Source: Vibrio ouci (GTDB taxonomy: Bacteria > Pseudomonadota > Gammaproteobacteria > Enterobacterales > Vibrionaceae). From it: a stretch of 64,000 nt of DNA. Position numbers and translations under genes: made by a program. The notes under the pieces are model-generated. The model had not been told where the DNA came from. It made no database searches and saw only the letters and a list, made by a program, of their open reading frames with translations. Within the stretch, counting starts at the first letter, position 1. The number at the start of each line of letters is the position of its first letter. The DNA lies in the NCBI RefSeq assembly GCF_004551525.1, contig NZ_SATR01000002.1, forward strand, positions 1 through 64,000. Direction: 5' to 3'. Of the stretch, positions 1 to 9,213 are shown piece by piece.

Positions 1-108
1 GTATTACTCGCTGCAAAACAGCGAAAACCTGAACGATGGACTGGTGATATCAGGAACTGTAAGCCAGTTGGCGAAGTCCACCTAAATCCAGAAAGAGAAG
101 CTGCTTAA
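1..108 (+). mobile_element. Partial transposase C-terminus (IS3-family-like), cut by the window edge
   Basis: Frame 1 is open from the first base and encodes 35 residues before a TAA at 106-108. The segment KPERWTGDIRNC followed by PVGEVHLNPERE resembles the C-terminal tail of IS3-family transposase B subunits, which commonly end with a P-x-R-W...RN...PVG.V.LNPE pattern. The rest of the gene lies to the left of the window. Sequence just after the stop (about 121-151) may hold the right end of the element, but I cannot define its terminal repeat without the other end. The assignment rests on motif recall only. Confidence 0.55.
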
Positions 109-736
109 TAAGCGAGCAAATGATGGCAACTATCTTGAAAAACACCGTATCTGGCCTTTTACTTTTCTAGTAGCTGCGTAGCAGACTTTTTCTAATCACC
201 TCAAGTACCCTAATTGAAATGCCTCTGCTCACTAAAGCTCAACTTACTACTGCCCCATTGCTTCTCAGCCCCACTGAACGGAATCCTTCGAACGCTCTAG
301 GAAAGACCGAACTTATTTAAGCCATGTGTACGGGACCTATACGGATATTTTCGGTAGTTTTCTCCCAAATTTCTCTTTAGATTCACACTATAATATGACA
401 CTGGTTGAGTTTCATGTTGAGCGACCGCAATATGGGTAAAATGCAAATAAAGGCGAGTTCCGTCTATAGAGCGTTTGGCATTTACGTGTAGTTTTAGATA
501 TGAGGAATTCTCAGGCAAAAATTAGAATTTTGGCAGTTCAACCTAACTAAGGTGAGTCTATCAAGCCTGTAGTTATTCAGTTCCCATTCAAAATGGTATG
601 GCCTTAATATGCTACATAGTGATCAAGGTTATTTGACGGCAAAGGAACCAATGATGGACTTATCATAAGAATACTATTTACACTGAGGGATGCAACACAG
701 AATGAGTTTAATAATTAGGATGTTAGGAGCTAAGGT
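109..736. other. Intergenic stretch with no convincing gene
   Basis: This 628-base stretch lies between the transposase tail and the first LysR gene. The longest open frame (297-518, minus, 73 codons) has no recognisable motif, no good ribosome binding site and no conserved composition, so I do not call it. The last part is AT-rich and should hold the promoter of the LysR gene that starts at 737. An AGGAG-type ribosome binding site sits at about 724-729. Confidence 0.5.
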
Positions 737-1651
737 TTGGCAAAAAAATCAAACTTTCAACAGCTTGACTTAAATTTGCTGCGTACATTAGTGGTCTTAT
801 TCAAAGAGAAAAACACTCGAAGAGCAGCAGAAGTATTGTTTACCACTCAGCCCTCTGTGAGCCGTTCTTTGGCAAAGCTCAGGCACCACTTTAAAGATGA
901 ACTCTTTACTCGCACACAATATGGCTTAGCGCCTACAGATCGATGTATTGAAATTAATAGAACGTTACCGCTGCTCATGCAGACGTTAGAACAGACCTTA
1001 AGTGATACTGAGTTTGAACCGTCAGAGCTGACAGGAACGTTACGTATTGCCACCAACCATTTTCTTGGCGATAGGTATAACTCCAAACTGTTTCTGGCTA
1101 TCACTGAAGCGTCACCAAAGCTAACGGTAGAGTTTGAAAACTGGAACTCAGATACCGCGTTGAAGCTGCTCAATGGGCAATTACAGGCGGGCATCAATTA
1201 CTTTCCCATTGAGCTCTCTAAAGAGATATTTCAGCGCAAATTAATGAGCGAATCATTCAGTTTGTACATGCGAAGCGGACATCCTTACCTGTCATCACCA
1301 AGCTTGAAAACCATGGTTTCTTACCCGCTTGCGACCGTGCTGGTTCCTGATTGGAACTTAAAACAATCAATGACCGAAAAACTATTGCTCGATCATGATG
1401 TTGAATGTCAGTTTAAGCTTCGTTCTGAGAATATAAACTCAATCTTTCAAAGCCTTAAAGACAGCGATCTTATCTTTCCAGCGGCGCATCAGCTGTTAGA
1501 CAATCGTCCACTAGAAGGCGTGATTAGCGTTGGTCTGCCCGATGATTTTAAAAATTTAGAAATGGATATTTCCTTATACATGCACGTTAAACATCGGCAG
1601 TCACCCTACTACCAGTGGTTAGCGTCAATAATGCAAAACTGTCTATCTTAG
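737..1651 (+). CDS. LysR-family transcriptional regulator
   Basis: A 304-residue protein with the usual LysR plan: an N-terminal winged helix-turn-helix (about residues 9-70, containing QPSVSRSLAKLR) and a C-terminal effector-binding domain. The start is TTG at 737, chosen because TAGGAG lies seven bases upstream and no better start comes before the helix-turn-helix. It is clearly related to the LysR gene at 7833: both share the LDLNLL...K.TR/KKAAEVL core. It reads towards the DUF1254 gene at 1802, which it may control. LysR regulators usually act on adjacent genes with a small co-inducer; the co-inducer here is unknown. Confidence 0.9.
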   Translation: MAKKSNFQQLDLNLLRTLVVLFKEKNTRRAAEVLFTTQPSVSRSLAKLRHHFKDELFTRTQYGLAPTDRCIEINRTLPLLMQTLEQTLSDTEFEPSELTGTLRIATNHFLGDRYNSKLFLAITEASPKLTVEFENWNSDTALKLLNGQLQAGINYFPIELSKEIFQRKLMSESFSLYMRSGHPYLSSPSLKTMVSYPLATVLVPDWNLKQSMTEKLLLDHDVECQFKLRSENINSIFQSLKDSDLIFPAAHQLLDNRPLEGVISVGLPDDFKNLEMDISLYMHVKHRQSPYYQWLASIMQNCLS

Positions 1652-1801
1652 AGCTTATTTAGATATTCACTTTTGGTATAACTCAAAGCGACTTGGTGTA
1701 TTAGAAATCAATCATTGAACCCCTTAATCTGAGCATAGTTAAAGAGAAGAGGACGCAAGGAAAGCGACCTGAATCTGATTGTTCACACTAAGGTACATAC
1801 T

Positions 1802-3229
1802 ATGAAAAAAACGCTGGTTTCTATTGCTCTGTCTTCGGTTGTTTTCTCTGGCTTTTCAATGGCGGAGACTCAATTCCATCAACCCAAAGTTGAGATTGTT
1901 AACGGTGTTGTAAGCCCGAAGTCTGCTGAGAAAATTTTCCAAGAGATGGATTATCAACGAGCGGTAATGCTTTACCACTGGGCAATCCCTATGGTTGGTA
2001 CTCACGGATGGGAACGTGCAAACCGCATTGGTAATATTGAGAAATACCAATTTGGTTCTTATACCGGTTATGAGAATTTGACTGGCATATTAACGCCTAA
2101 TCAGGTAGTCGATTACCTGATCTCTTTCCCTGTTCTGGATGAGCCTTTGGTATGGGAAGTGCCAGCCGGTTTTAATGCGGGCATGGTGATGGATTATGCA
2201 CAGCAAACCCAACAGCAAGTCGGTTCAGTTGGCCCTAACCGAGGTGAAGCAGAGAAGATACTACTCATTGGCCCTGGTATTGAGGTACCTGAAAATACAC
2301 AAGGGTATGATGTAGTTCATGTGCCTACGCGTGTTGCATTTTTAGGGACTCGCAACATGGTTCAAGACCCTAAAGACCATGCTGAATTTAATGAAAACAT
2401 TAAGCTGTACCCTTATGGTCAAAAAGAGAAAGCAAAGCAACTGATCCCGGTACTTGCTGAAGACACAGAGGATGGTCGTGCGCATTTACAAAGACACCCT
2501 CGTGGTATTGAATTCTGGCAGGCGCTTAATGAGATTGTGCAGCGTGAAGAGCCACAAGAGCGTGATATTTTATTTTTGGACATGTTAAAGCATCTTGGCA
2601 TTGAAAAAGGCAAACCGTTTGAACCAACGAAAGCACAACAAGCATTGCTCGTGGCCGCGGAAGAGCAGGGATTTGTCAACGCCTCTGTTAATTCGTATTC
2701 ATCACGCTTAAAAGGCTTTAAGTTTTGGGAGGAGAGCAACTGGTACCTACCACTTACTGTCGACCCAACCAATCAGCATCATGACCTCGATGGCAAGGCT
2801 TCTTGGTACTGGGAAGCGATCAGCTCAGCCCCTGCAATGGTAACCACAACGCCTGGTGTTGGTTCAACGTACTTAGGTATTTACAGTGATGAAAATGGCC
2901 ACGGATTTGATGGATGTGAAACTTACAGTCTTGATGTGCCAGACGGTATTCCAGCAAAACAGTTTTGGACTATGACTTTATACAATAACGAAACGCGTGC
3001 ACTGTTGTTGAACGAAACAATGAATGCAGAACTAGGGAGCTTATCGAACCTAGTGATGAATGAAGATGGCTCAGCAACGTTGACATTTTCTCCTGAACAA
3101 AATGGTGCAGAAAACTGGATTCAAACAAACTGTGGTGAAGATTGGTTCGCTTGGTTCCGCTTGTATCAACCAGAGCAAGCGTATTTTGATAAAGACTTCT
3201 TCTTACCGAATGTTAAGAAAGCACTATAA
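1802..3229 (+). CDS. Periplasmic DUF1254/DUF1214 protein (first of three)
   Basis: 475 residues with a signal peptide (KK at the N-terminus, hydrophobic core, cleavage near residue 21 after SMA). The N-terminal half matches the DUF1254 pattern (Y.WAIP near residue 60, KLYPYG near residue 200). The C-terminal part carries the DUF1214 pattern (DVPDGIPAKQFWTMTLYN). The biochemical role of this family is not established. It is exported and single-copy on the plus strand, followed by a shared terminator and faced by a second, convergent DUF1254 gene. The LysR gene upstream is a plausible regulator. Two further homologues lie within 5 kb. Confidence 0.85.
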   Translation: MKKTLVSIALSSVVFSGFSMAETQFHQPKVEIVNGVVSPKSAEKIFQEMDYQRAVMLYHWAIPMVGTHGWERANRIGNIEKYQFGSYTGYENLTGILTPNQVVDYLISFPVLDEPLVWEVPAGFNAGMVMDYAQQTQQQVGSVGPNRGEAEKILLIGPGIEVPENTQGYDVVHVPTRVAFLGTRNMVQDPKDHAEFNENIKLYPYGQKEKAKQLIPVLAEDTEDGRAHLQRHPRGIEFWQALNEIVQREEPQERDILFLDMLKHLGIEKGKPFEPTKAQQALLVAAEEQGFVNASVNSYSSRLKGFKFWEESNWYLPLTVDPTNQHHDLDGKASWYWEAISSAPAMVTTTPGVGSTYLGIYSDENGHGFDGCETYSLDVPDGIPAKQFWTMTLYNNETRALLLNETMNAELGSLSNLVMNEDGSATLTFSPEQNGAENWIQTNCGEDWFAWFRLYQPEQAYFDKDFFLPNVKKAL

Positions 3230-3255
3230 CGTTGGCTGGTAACGTTTAAATGATG

Positions 3256-3291
3256 AAAATGCCAACGTATCGAATAGTCCGTTGGCATTTT
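3256..3291. terminator. Bidirectional rho-independent terminator
   Basis: Arms AAAATGCCAACG (3256-3267) and CGTTGGCATTTT (3280-3291) pair perfectly around a 12-base loop and are followed by T residues. An A run on the left arm gives the same structure on the minus strand. It separates the convergent DUF1254 genes ending at 3229 and 3315. Confidence 0.85.
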
Positions 3292-3314
3292 TTAGTTCAG
3301 AAATAGTTGGGTTT

Positions 3315-4757
3315 TTAGCTGTCTATTTTTTCTAAATCGTTAAGAACAAACTGACCGTTAAAGAAGTTCGTTTCTGGCCCATATAGGCGGAACAGTAAGA
3401 AGAACTCTTCACCTTTGTTCACTTCCATGCAGTTAACTTTCCCTTCGCAGTTTGCAGACCAGTTCAGTGTTGCTGTACCGTCGTCATTAAATACGGTGGC
3501 TGGCTCGTTTGAGGCGATTCCCACGGTATCCGCACCAATAACATAAGCGCCAGTATGAGTGCTGTAGGTCAGTGCAGACCAAAAACGTTTGGCAGGTACG
3601 TCTGATTGCACAGTCATTTGATAGTCAAAATCACCGTTTAGAATCAAGCCATTTTCATCGTGTCCGTTTTTTATGTAAGTAGTTGATTTACTGTCAGCAA
3701 GGCTGGCTGGTGGAGCAAAGTAGAAATAGAATGTTGTACCGCGTGATTGATAGTCGTTCCAGCTTGGATCAACGTAAGTCGCTTCTGTCGTCATCATTGT
3801 TCTAGGAACAGGCAATGTCCATTGAGCTTTATCACCCCATAGGCGTGGCGCGTAAGTGGCGACATCATGTTGGACTTCTTGATGCAGTTGCAGCGTTGCT
3901 TGTTCAAAGAATTTTACTTGCTCTGGCGTTGGATTAAACTCTTGCCCTTTTTCTATGCCTAGGCTTTTCATCATGCCATAGAAGGCTTTTTCATCGGCCT
4001 TAATCACTTCGTCTTGAATGCGCTGATTAACGACTTCCCAGTAGCTCATATCAAATTTAATGGTTGCGTCATAAAGCTTACCGAACCAGTCAATATGCTG
4101 AGTCTGTTTGTGTTTCTCGCCATAAGGGTAAACTTTGATCTTTTGAACATACTCAACGTGTCGATCCATATCTTCATCAGACGTCGTTGCTGTTAGTGAA
4201 CGCATTGATAGGTAGCCACGATAGGTATCATAATGAATCGGGAAGTAGCCTTGTGGAACTTCACCTTTAAAATTTGGACCGATTAGAAGGTACTTTCCAC
4301 CGGCTCCTTTGTCTTCGCCGTCTGGCCCTACATCTGCAATTGGTTTATGCCACGAATCGAGAAAGGTACCAAAAAAGGCATTAGCATTCGTTGCTTCTGG
4401 TAGCTCGACAACCACAGCATCATGCTTAGCTAAGTCATGGTATAGGTGGACGTATGGGCTATTGTTATTGCCCGTGACGACTTGAGCCTGTTCATTCATT
4501 GGGCGGCTGTAGTAGAAAACAGTTAAGTCATCACCGTTAAAATCTTCAATGGCGCGTGTTGCCATCGCATCGTACATCACTTGTGGCATGATCCAGTGTC
4601 CCGCTTCCACCGCTCTTCTTAAAAAACGAGTTTGTTCGATTTCTTGTGCTTGTAATGCTTGTTGTTCGAGTTGGTTTTCAACGCTCGCATGCACAGGGGC
4701 TAGGGCACCGAAGGATGTGATTGTCGCAATGGACAGAGCAAGAATAGATTTACGCAT
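3315..4757 (-). CDS. Periplasmic DUF1254/DUF1214 protein (second of three)
   Basis: 480 residues from the ATG at 4757. A GTG at 4769 is in frame, but the ATG places a normal signal peptide (MRKSILALS..., cleavage near PVHA) at the N-terminus. DUF1254 features include HWIMPQVMYDA and KVYPYGEKHKQ; DUF1214 features include DVPAKRFWSALTYS and a C-terminal FRLYGPE. It resembles the 1802 gene in architecture but is divergent in sequence. It follows the Crp/Fnr-type gene on the same strand after about 90 bases, so it may belong to that regulon. Function unknown beyond family membership. Confidence 0.85.
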   Translation of the reverse strand: MRKSILALSIATITSFGALAPVHASVENQLEQQALQAQEIEQTRFLRRAVEAGHWIMPQVMYDAMATRAIEDFNGDDLTVFYYSRPMNEQAQVVTGNNNSPYVHLYHDLAKHDAVVVELPEATNANAFFGTFLDSWHKPIADVGPDGEDKGAGGKYLLIGPNFKGEVPQGYFPIHYDTYRGYLSMRSLTATTSDEDMDRHVEYVQKIKVYPYGEKHKQTQHIDWFGKLYDATIKFDMSYWEVVNQRIQDEVIKADEKAFYGMMKSLGIEKGQEFNPTPEQVKFFEQATLQLHQEVQHDVATYAPRLWGDKAQWTLPVPRTMMTTEATYVDPSWNDYQSRGTTFYFYFAPPASLADSKSTTYIKNGHDENGLILNGDFDYQMTVQSDVPAKRFWSALTYSTHTGAYVIGADTVGIASNEPATVFNDDGTATLNWSANCEGKVNCMEVNKGEEFFLLFRLYGPETNFFNGQFVLNDLEKIDS

Positions 4758-4848
4758 TTGGGTACTCACTTATTGGTTGTTTCGTGTGTTGCAGAGACTT
4801 TAACAAGTGAGTGCTTTTTCAATTTCGCACGCTGCGAATTTCAGATGA

Positions 4849-5499
4849 TTAAACGTCGCTTTTTAATAAAGTCACTTTCCCATACCCTTGAATCAATCTA
4901 TTTTCTTCTTCGAGCTTTTTCATCATACGAGAAATTTTATGGCGACTTGTGCTGAGATAAAGGGCGAGCTGATCGTGCGTGATAATAATGGATGCGTTGG
5001 AATCTTGAAGTTGCCCTAATCGTTCAATAACTCGTTCTTCAAGTGGCTTGGTCGTAATGCTGTCGAATTTATAGTACATGGTACGAAGCCGACCAACGAC
5101 GTTGTGACAGATGAATTGGTGTAGCTCATGGCTTATCGTTGGATCCTGCTTTAACTGGGCCCATGAGAGGTTAAACTCAATGACATCAGTTAAGGCTGTT
5201 ACGGTATAGGGAAGGGGGAGTCCATCAATATAGGCGGCGTCACCGTACCAAAATCCATCGCCACATTTCTCGACGATGACATAGTTTCCTTTCTCATCGA
5301 TGTAAGAGACTTCTACTTTGCCGGAGATTAATAAACCAATGCGGTTGGGAGTGTCTCCTTGACGAAAGACGTGGCTTCCCGTTTTATGATGTTGGGTTTT
5401 ATGTTGAAGAGAAAAAAGTTTGTGTAGACGTGGGTATAGGTCTGGGTTGATGTACTGTTTTAGTAGCAGAGTGATATTTTCTGTGTCGTTGTGGGCCAT
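4849..5499 (-). CDS. Crp/Fnr-family transcriptional regulator
   Basis: 216 residues. An N-terminal cyclic-nucleotide-binding-like barrel (HVFRQGDTPNRIGLLISGKV near residues 40-60, then FWYGDAAYIDG) is followed by a C-terminal helix-turn-helix (THDQLALYLSTSRHKISRMM). The N-terminal cysteines of Fnr are absent, and the phosphate-binding cassette of true Crp is not clear, so the ligand is unknown. I start at the ATG at 5499: an in-frame GTG at 5553 lies inside a strong hairpin. It sits between two DUF1254 genes on the same strand and probably regulates them. Confidence 0.8.
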   Translation of the reverse strand: MAHNDTENITLLLKQYINPDLYPRLHKLFSLQHKTQHHKTGSHVFRQGDTPNRIGLLISGKVEVSYIDEKGNYVIVEKCGDGFWYGDAAYIDGLPLPYTVTALTDVIEFNLSWAQLKQDPTISHELHQFICHNVVGRLRTMYYKFDSITTKPLEERVIERLGQLQDSNASIIITHDQLALYLSTSRHKISRMMKKLEEENRLIQGYGKVTLLKSDV

Positions 5500-5543
5500 A
5501 TGAATAGGTTCGCTCTCCAATTGGTTGTTTTGGTTAGAGTAGC

Positions 5544-5570
5544 AGCAAGCCACCTGTTAAGTGGCTTGCT
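5544..5570. other. Intergenic hairpin between a DUF1254 gene and the Crp/Fnr gene
   Basis: Arms AGCAAGCCAC (5544-5553) and GTGGCTTGCT (5561-5570) are perfect inverted repeats with a 7-base loop. No T run follows on either strand, so it is not a standard terminator. On the minus strand it lies between the stop at 5588 and the start at 5499, where it could stabilise or separate the two parts of a transcript. Confidence 0.6.
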
Positions 5571-5587
5571 ATAGATTAGAAATTCAA

Positions 5588-6739
5588 TTACTCACAGAAG
5601 TCTTGAGTTGTAATAACCTTGCCCACTTGAGGCCCGTAGAAGCGCTCAACATAGTAATACGGTTCACCTGCGTTTACTGGCATCCAGTAAGTGTCATCGT
5701 TAGGATTTTCGACGCTGAACGTGATTTGGATATTACCGTCTTTATTCGGCTTGGTGTTGTACGCGTTATAGACATCTTGTGCGTTTGGCAAGGTGTTACG
5801 TGTTAATGCGCTATAACGTGTAATTGACCAAAACTCTGAAAGGTTATTTGTGTAAGGCATAGTCACCACATAAGGTTTATCGCCATTTAAACGCTTGCCA
5901 TCGCACTGATTAAATATGCCCGTATAGTAGGCATGATCAACTGGCAGTCCTAGGTGACCAACAATTGCAGCAGCGCGAACTCTTGGATCTTGCGAACGAG
6001 GCTCTGTACTATCAATTGGCCCAAACATTCCAGTGTTATCTTTAACATTTTTCGGGAACCACTGGCCAGCCCATTGGAACATCGCTTTATGGTTTTCTAC
6101 ATTGTACCCTTGTGCTTGTTCGAGAATGCCTTGGTTTTGTGCATAGATATCATGAGTGTCTAACGTAAATTGGATTGCGTCATCGAATTTTAATTTACCA
6201 ACAGTCCCGGTTAGCTTAATTTCCTTTTGGATCGCCAATGTGTTTTCTAAATCCTCAGGTGTTTTTACCTGAGTGCGAATAAACACATGTGGGTAGTCGC
6301 CACGACTTTTGATTACTGTTCCTTCAGGAATTTTGCCTTGATAGTCATGGCGAACGAATACGTAGCGGCCTGATGGGCGAATCTCGTCATAAGTGACGTA
6401 ATGCTCTTGGTCGGTAATCATGATCGAGAAGTAACGATCGCTTGAAACTTCCGGTAGTTCGAGGACAACTGGACCGTTTGTTGTATCGACAACAGCCTTT
6501 GTATAAAGATGGTCGAGTGCAGGAGTAACAACAGGATCAGTGCCTTCAGTTGGTAGGGTGGTAGTATGAAGCAGAACATTGGTTCCACCCGCCTGAGCCG
6601 CCGTTTTTTTCATGTATTCTGCATGGTGGAACACTTTGTATGCGTGAAGTTCAGGCACAGTTGGTTCAGAGATATTCTGCGCAACGACAGAGCCTGTCAT
6701 TAAGGTTGAAAGTGCTAGAGCAAGAGTTTTAACGTTCAT
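5588..6739 (-). CDS. Periplasmic DUF1254/DUF1214 protein (third of three, shorter)
   Basis: 383 residues with a signal peptide (MNVKTLALALSTLMTGSVVA). It is about 100 residues shorter than its two neighbours. The DUF1254 half has VVLELPEVSSDRYFSIMI and YVFVRHDYQGKIPEGT; the DUF1214 half has YVVTMPYTNNLSEFWSITRY and ends with a FYGPQ element. It is upstream of the Crp/Fnr gene on the same strand. A 232-base gap to the divergent outer-membrane gene at 6972 should hold two promoters. Function unknown. Confidence 0.85.
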   Translation of the reverse strand: MNVKTLALALSTLMTGSVVAQNISEPTVPELHAYKVFHHAEYMKKTAAQAGGTNVLLHTTTLPTEGTDPVVTPALDHLYTKAVVDTTNGPVVLELPEVSSDRYFSIMITDQEHYVTYDEIRPSGRYVFVRHDYQGKIPEGTVIKSRGDYPHVFIRTQVKTPEDLENTLAIQKEIKLTGTVGKLKFDDAIQFTLDTHDIYAQNQGILEQAQGYNVENHKAMFQWAGQWFPKNVKDNTGMFGPIDSTEPRSQDPRVRAAAIVGHLGLPVDHAYYTGIFNQCDGKRLNGDKPYVVTMPYTNNLSEFWSITRYSALTRNTLPNAQDVYNAYNTKPNKDGNIQITFSVENPNDDTYWMPVNAGEPYYYVERFYGPQVGKVITTQDFCE

Positions 6740-6971
6740 AGTGTTACCCGCTATCAGTGGATGCCTACTGGCAAATGTATTGGACTGAGCACACTGTATA
6801 CGGTGAAAGATGTTTAAAATAATGAATCGTTGATAAAGATGTTATAGCAAAAAGTAATATCACCGGCGATTTAAGAAATGCGTTATTGGTATAACTTGAA
6901 TATCAACAACTCATTATATTAACCGAGTTAGGAAAATTAAAATGTACTTACGTTAAATCGGAGGACATTTT

Positions 6972-7682
6972 ATGAAAAAGACAACCGCAGCAGCATTGAT
7001 CATCGGCAGCTTTGCCATCCTTGCGATTCTTCCTGCAATTGCTGAAGAATCCTCTCCAGATATGAGTGACCCAACTGCAGTGTATACTTCGGTGGGGGCA
7101 GGTTATGGCACAAAAGGGCACAACCTAAAATTGGGAATACAGTTACCTGATTCGGGTGAGGGTTCTGCTCATATGATCTCATTGGAGTCTAAAGAAGGCG
7201 GGGATACCTATCGTGGTCGATATTTTAAACTGAATACGACGACAGGTTTTGCCAGTAGTATCGATGCCAATTACAACCGTTTAACCGGCGTTGCTCAGGT
7301 TTCCGCTGGTGGTCTACAAACCATTCCTATCACTGATCAATTCACCATTTATCCAAGCCTTTATTTAGGAACAATGATAGCGAACGAACGTAATGATGCT
7401 GGAGATAAAGTCGGTGTCGATTTCCCTGCGATTACAGCCACAGCACTGTTATACACTAAGTACCAATTTACTGAGAATGTCTGGTTAAATGTAAACCCTT
7501 CCTTTACTTCAAGTGTATACGGCAGTAAAACGGACGTGTTTGACTTAGAGGCATCTCTGGGTTACCAGTTTACCCCTGTTCTGAATATGCGCTTGTTTCA
7601 TAACAATAATATGTCAGTGGGGACCTACAACGACGACACCTACGAAAGCGTCACTCGTTTAGAGTTTAACTACGCGCTTTAG
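6972..7682 (+). CDS. Putative outer-membrane beta-barrel protein
   Basis: 236 residues with a clear signal peptide (MKKTTAAALIIGSFAILAI..., cleavage near AIAEE). The mature part has no long hydrophobic helix but alternating aromatic/polar strands such as YPSLYLGTMIA and LEASLGYQF. It ends in RLEFNYAL, similar to a C-terminal outer-membrane strand. A GGAGG ribosome binding site lies at about 6960-6964. It is divergent from the DUF1254 gene at 6739 and precedes a LysR gene. A porin-like or anchored barrel role is inference; no specific family was recognised. Confidence 0.65.
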   Translation: MKKTTAAALIIGSFAILAILPAIAEESSPDMSDPTAVYTSVGAGYGTKGHNLKLGIQLPDSGEGSAHMISLESKEGGDTYRGRYFKLNTTTGFASSIDANYNRLTGVAQVSAGGLQTIPITDQFTIYPSLYLGTMIANERNDAGDKVGVDFPAITATALLYTKYQFTENVWLNVNPSFTSSVYGSKTDVFDLEASLGYQFTPVLNMRLFHNNNMSVGTYNDDTYESVTRLEFNYAL

Positions 7683-7832
7683 GTATTAGCGCTGTTTAGA
7701 TAAGTTTCATTTCATTATTTTCTATAAATATTAGGTTCATTTTGGGTTATGGATGACCCCTTTTTCTGTATTTGTGTGACCTCTATTTTTTCCCCTTTCT
7801 ACTTTGATATATTACCTATCATATTCCTCTCC

Positions 7833-8762
7833 ATGGTTACCCGCATGAAACAGTTAGATCTGAATCTATTAAAGGTTCTGCGTGCTCTGCTTGAACAAAA
7901 AAACACGAAGAAAGCAGCGGAAGTCCTTCACCTAAGCCAACCTGCGGTAAGTCGATCGTTGAGTCGCCTACGAGACTACTTTGATGACGAGCTGTTTATC
8001 CGCACCTCACACGGGCTAGAACCAACGGCTAAAGCGGAAGAAATAGCAGGGCGTCTGCCCATGGCGATGGATCTGCTTTACGATGCGGTGAATGGTGGGG
8101 AAGTGTTTGATCCAAGTGCTTATCACGGTAAAGTCACGATTGCTTTGAATGGGTTTATAGCACAATGGCTTGCACCAGAGATCATTACCCGGATTGTAAA
8201 GCAAGCCCCTAATATTGAGCTCCATCTCACCAACTGGGAGGCCTCAACGCCAGATGCGATTATGGATGGACATATCCATGTTGGTGTTAATTATTTCCCA
8301 CTGGATCTCTCAAAGCAGCTTGTGCAGGCAAAGCTTGGAATGGATAGCTTTGTGGTGATCGGTCGTAAAGAACACCCGTTATCATCTGTGACTATAGAGC
8401 CTGAGGACTTTAAAACCTATGCCGTCGCATCGCAGTTGATCCCAAACTGGAATGAGCATCAGAATCGAACCGCAGAAGGGCTGAAAGCGTTTGGTATCAC
8501 ACCGAAGATCCAACTGAGAAGTGCGCATCTAAACATCATTTTAGATACGATAAACAATACCGATATTGTGTTCCCATGCTCTGAACGGTTGGCGAACAAC
8601 ATTTCAGAGAGTTATAAGATGTGGCGTATCAGCGATAAATTAGAGATTCCGAATGGGGAGTTTGCCGCCGTGATTTCGAACAAAACACGCAAACACCCTT
8701 TGCAAAGCTGGTTACTTAGCTGCATCAAAGAGTGTGTGCAAAAGGCTGTGCCAATCGAGTGA
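7833..8762 (+). CDS. LysR-family transcriptional regulator
   Basis: 309 residues from the ATG at 7833; another ATG lies at 7845. The longer open frame back to 7749 encodes an unlikely hydrophobic leader, so I reject it. The helix-turn-helix includes QPAVSRSLSRLRDYF. The protein closely parallels the LysR at 737: same LDLNLL start, matching positions such as the HVGVNYFPLDLSKQ / AGINYFPIELSKE segment, and a C-terminal QSWLLS. The two probably arose by duplication and flank the DUF1254 block on both sides. Confidence 0.88.
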   Translation: MVTRMKQLDLNLLKVLRALLEQKNTKKAAEVLHLSQPAVSRSLSRLRDYFDDELFIRTSHGLEPTAKAEEIAGRLPMAMDLLYDAVNGGEVFDPSAYHGKVTIALNGFIAQWLAPEIITRIVKQAPNIELHLTNWEASTPDAIMDGHIHVGVNYFPLDLSKQLVQAKLGMDSFVVIGRKEHPLSSVTIEPEDFKTYAVASQLIPNWNEHQNRTAEGLKAFGITPKIQLRSAHLNIILDTINNTDIVFPCSERLANNISESYKMWRISDKLEIPNGEFAAVISNKTRKHPLQSWLLSCIKECVQKAVPIE

Positions 8763-9213
8763 CATGCTCTTGTAATACTGGGTACTGATTTGAGCAAGTT
8801 CTGCCATACTAAAAATAATTGATATTTTGCTACATTCGAAATCGTTCTAAAACGGAATTGTCCAATTCCTAGTTTCGACTGATTCAAGGCACACTTCATC
8901 AAAGCATCAATTGACTTACTTTTCCTCATTTAACTATGTGGCCAAATTTACTAACCCACTACACGTAGCCCGACAACACCGTTGTCAGAATCACAAGTAA
9001 GGGCTTTGTTCTCAGAGTTCAATAGTATCAGGTTCTTTGAGCGAGATGAAAAAGCCAAGATTTCGTTAGGCAGAATGAAACATTGGCATACATATTCTAT
9101 GGTCTCGATGAAGCGTAGCGTAATTAACGAAAATGTAGGGCTTCAAGTCATTTTCTCTAATTTTATAAAAGCGGTTTGTGGCCTTTTCATTATTGGGGAG
9201 GTGATACGTTCAA
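8763..9213. other. AT-rich junction between the DUF1254 block and the biosynthetic cluster
   Basis: About 450 bases with no convincing gene. A minus-strand frame at 8612-8929 overlaps the LysR gene by 150 bases. A plus-strand TTG frame (8982-9242) runs into the phosphopantetheinyl transferase. Neither has recognisable motifs. A short inverted repeat GACAAC-ACC-GTTGTC lies at 8972-8986. The position, at the left edge of an accessory cluster, fits an insertion junction, but no direct repeat or integrase is visible. Confidence 0.5.

Noticed and set aside
297..518. Minus-strand 73-codon gene
   Set aside because: No recognisable domain, poor start context and isolated position; treated as chance.
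5544..5570. Rho-independent terminator
   Set aside because: The hairpin has no following T run on either strand.
8612..8929. Minus-strand 105-codon gene
   Set aside because: About half of it is antisense to the LysR gene; the remainder has no known motif.
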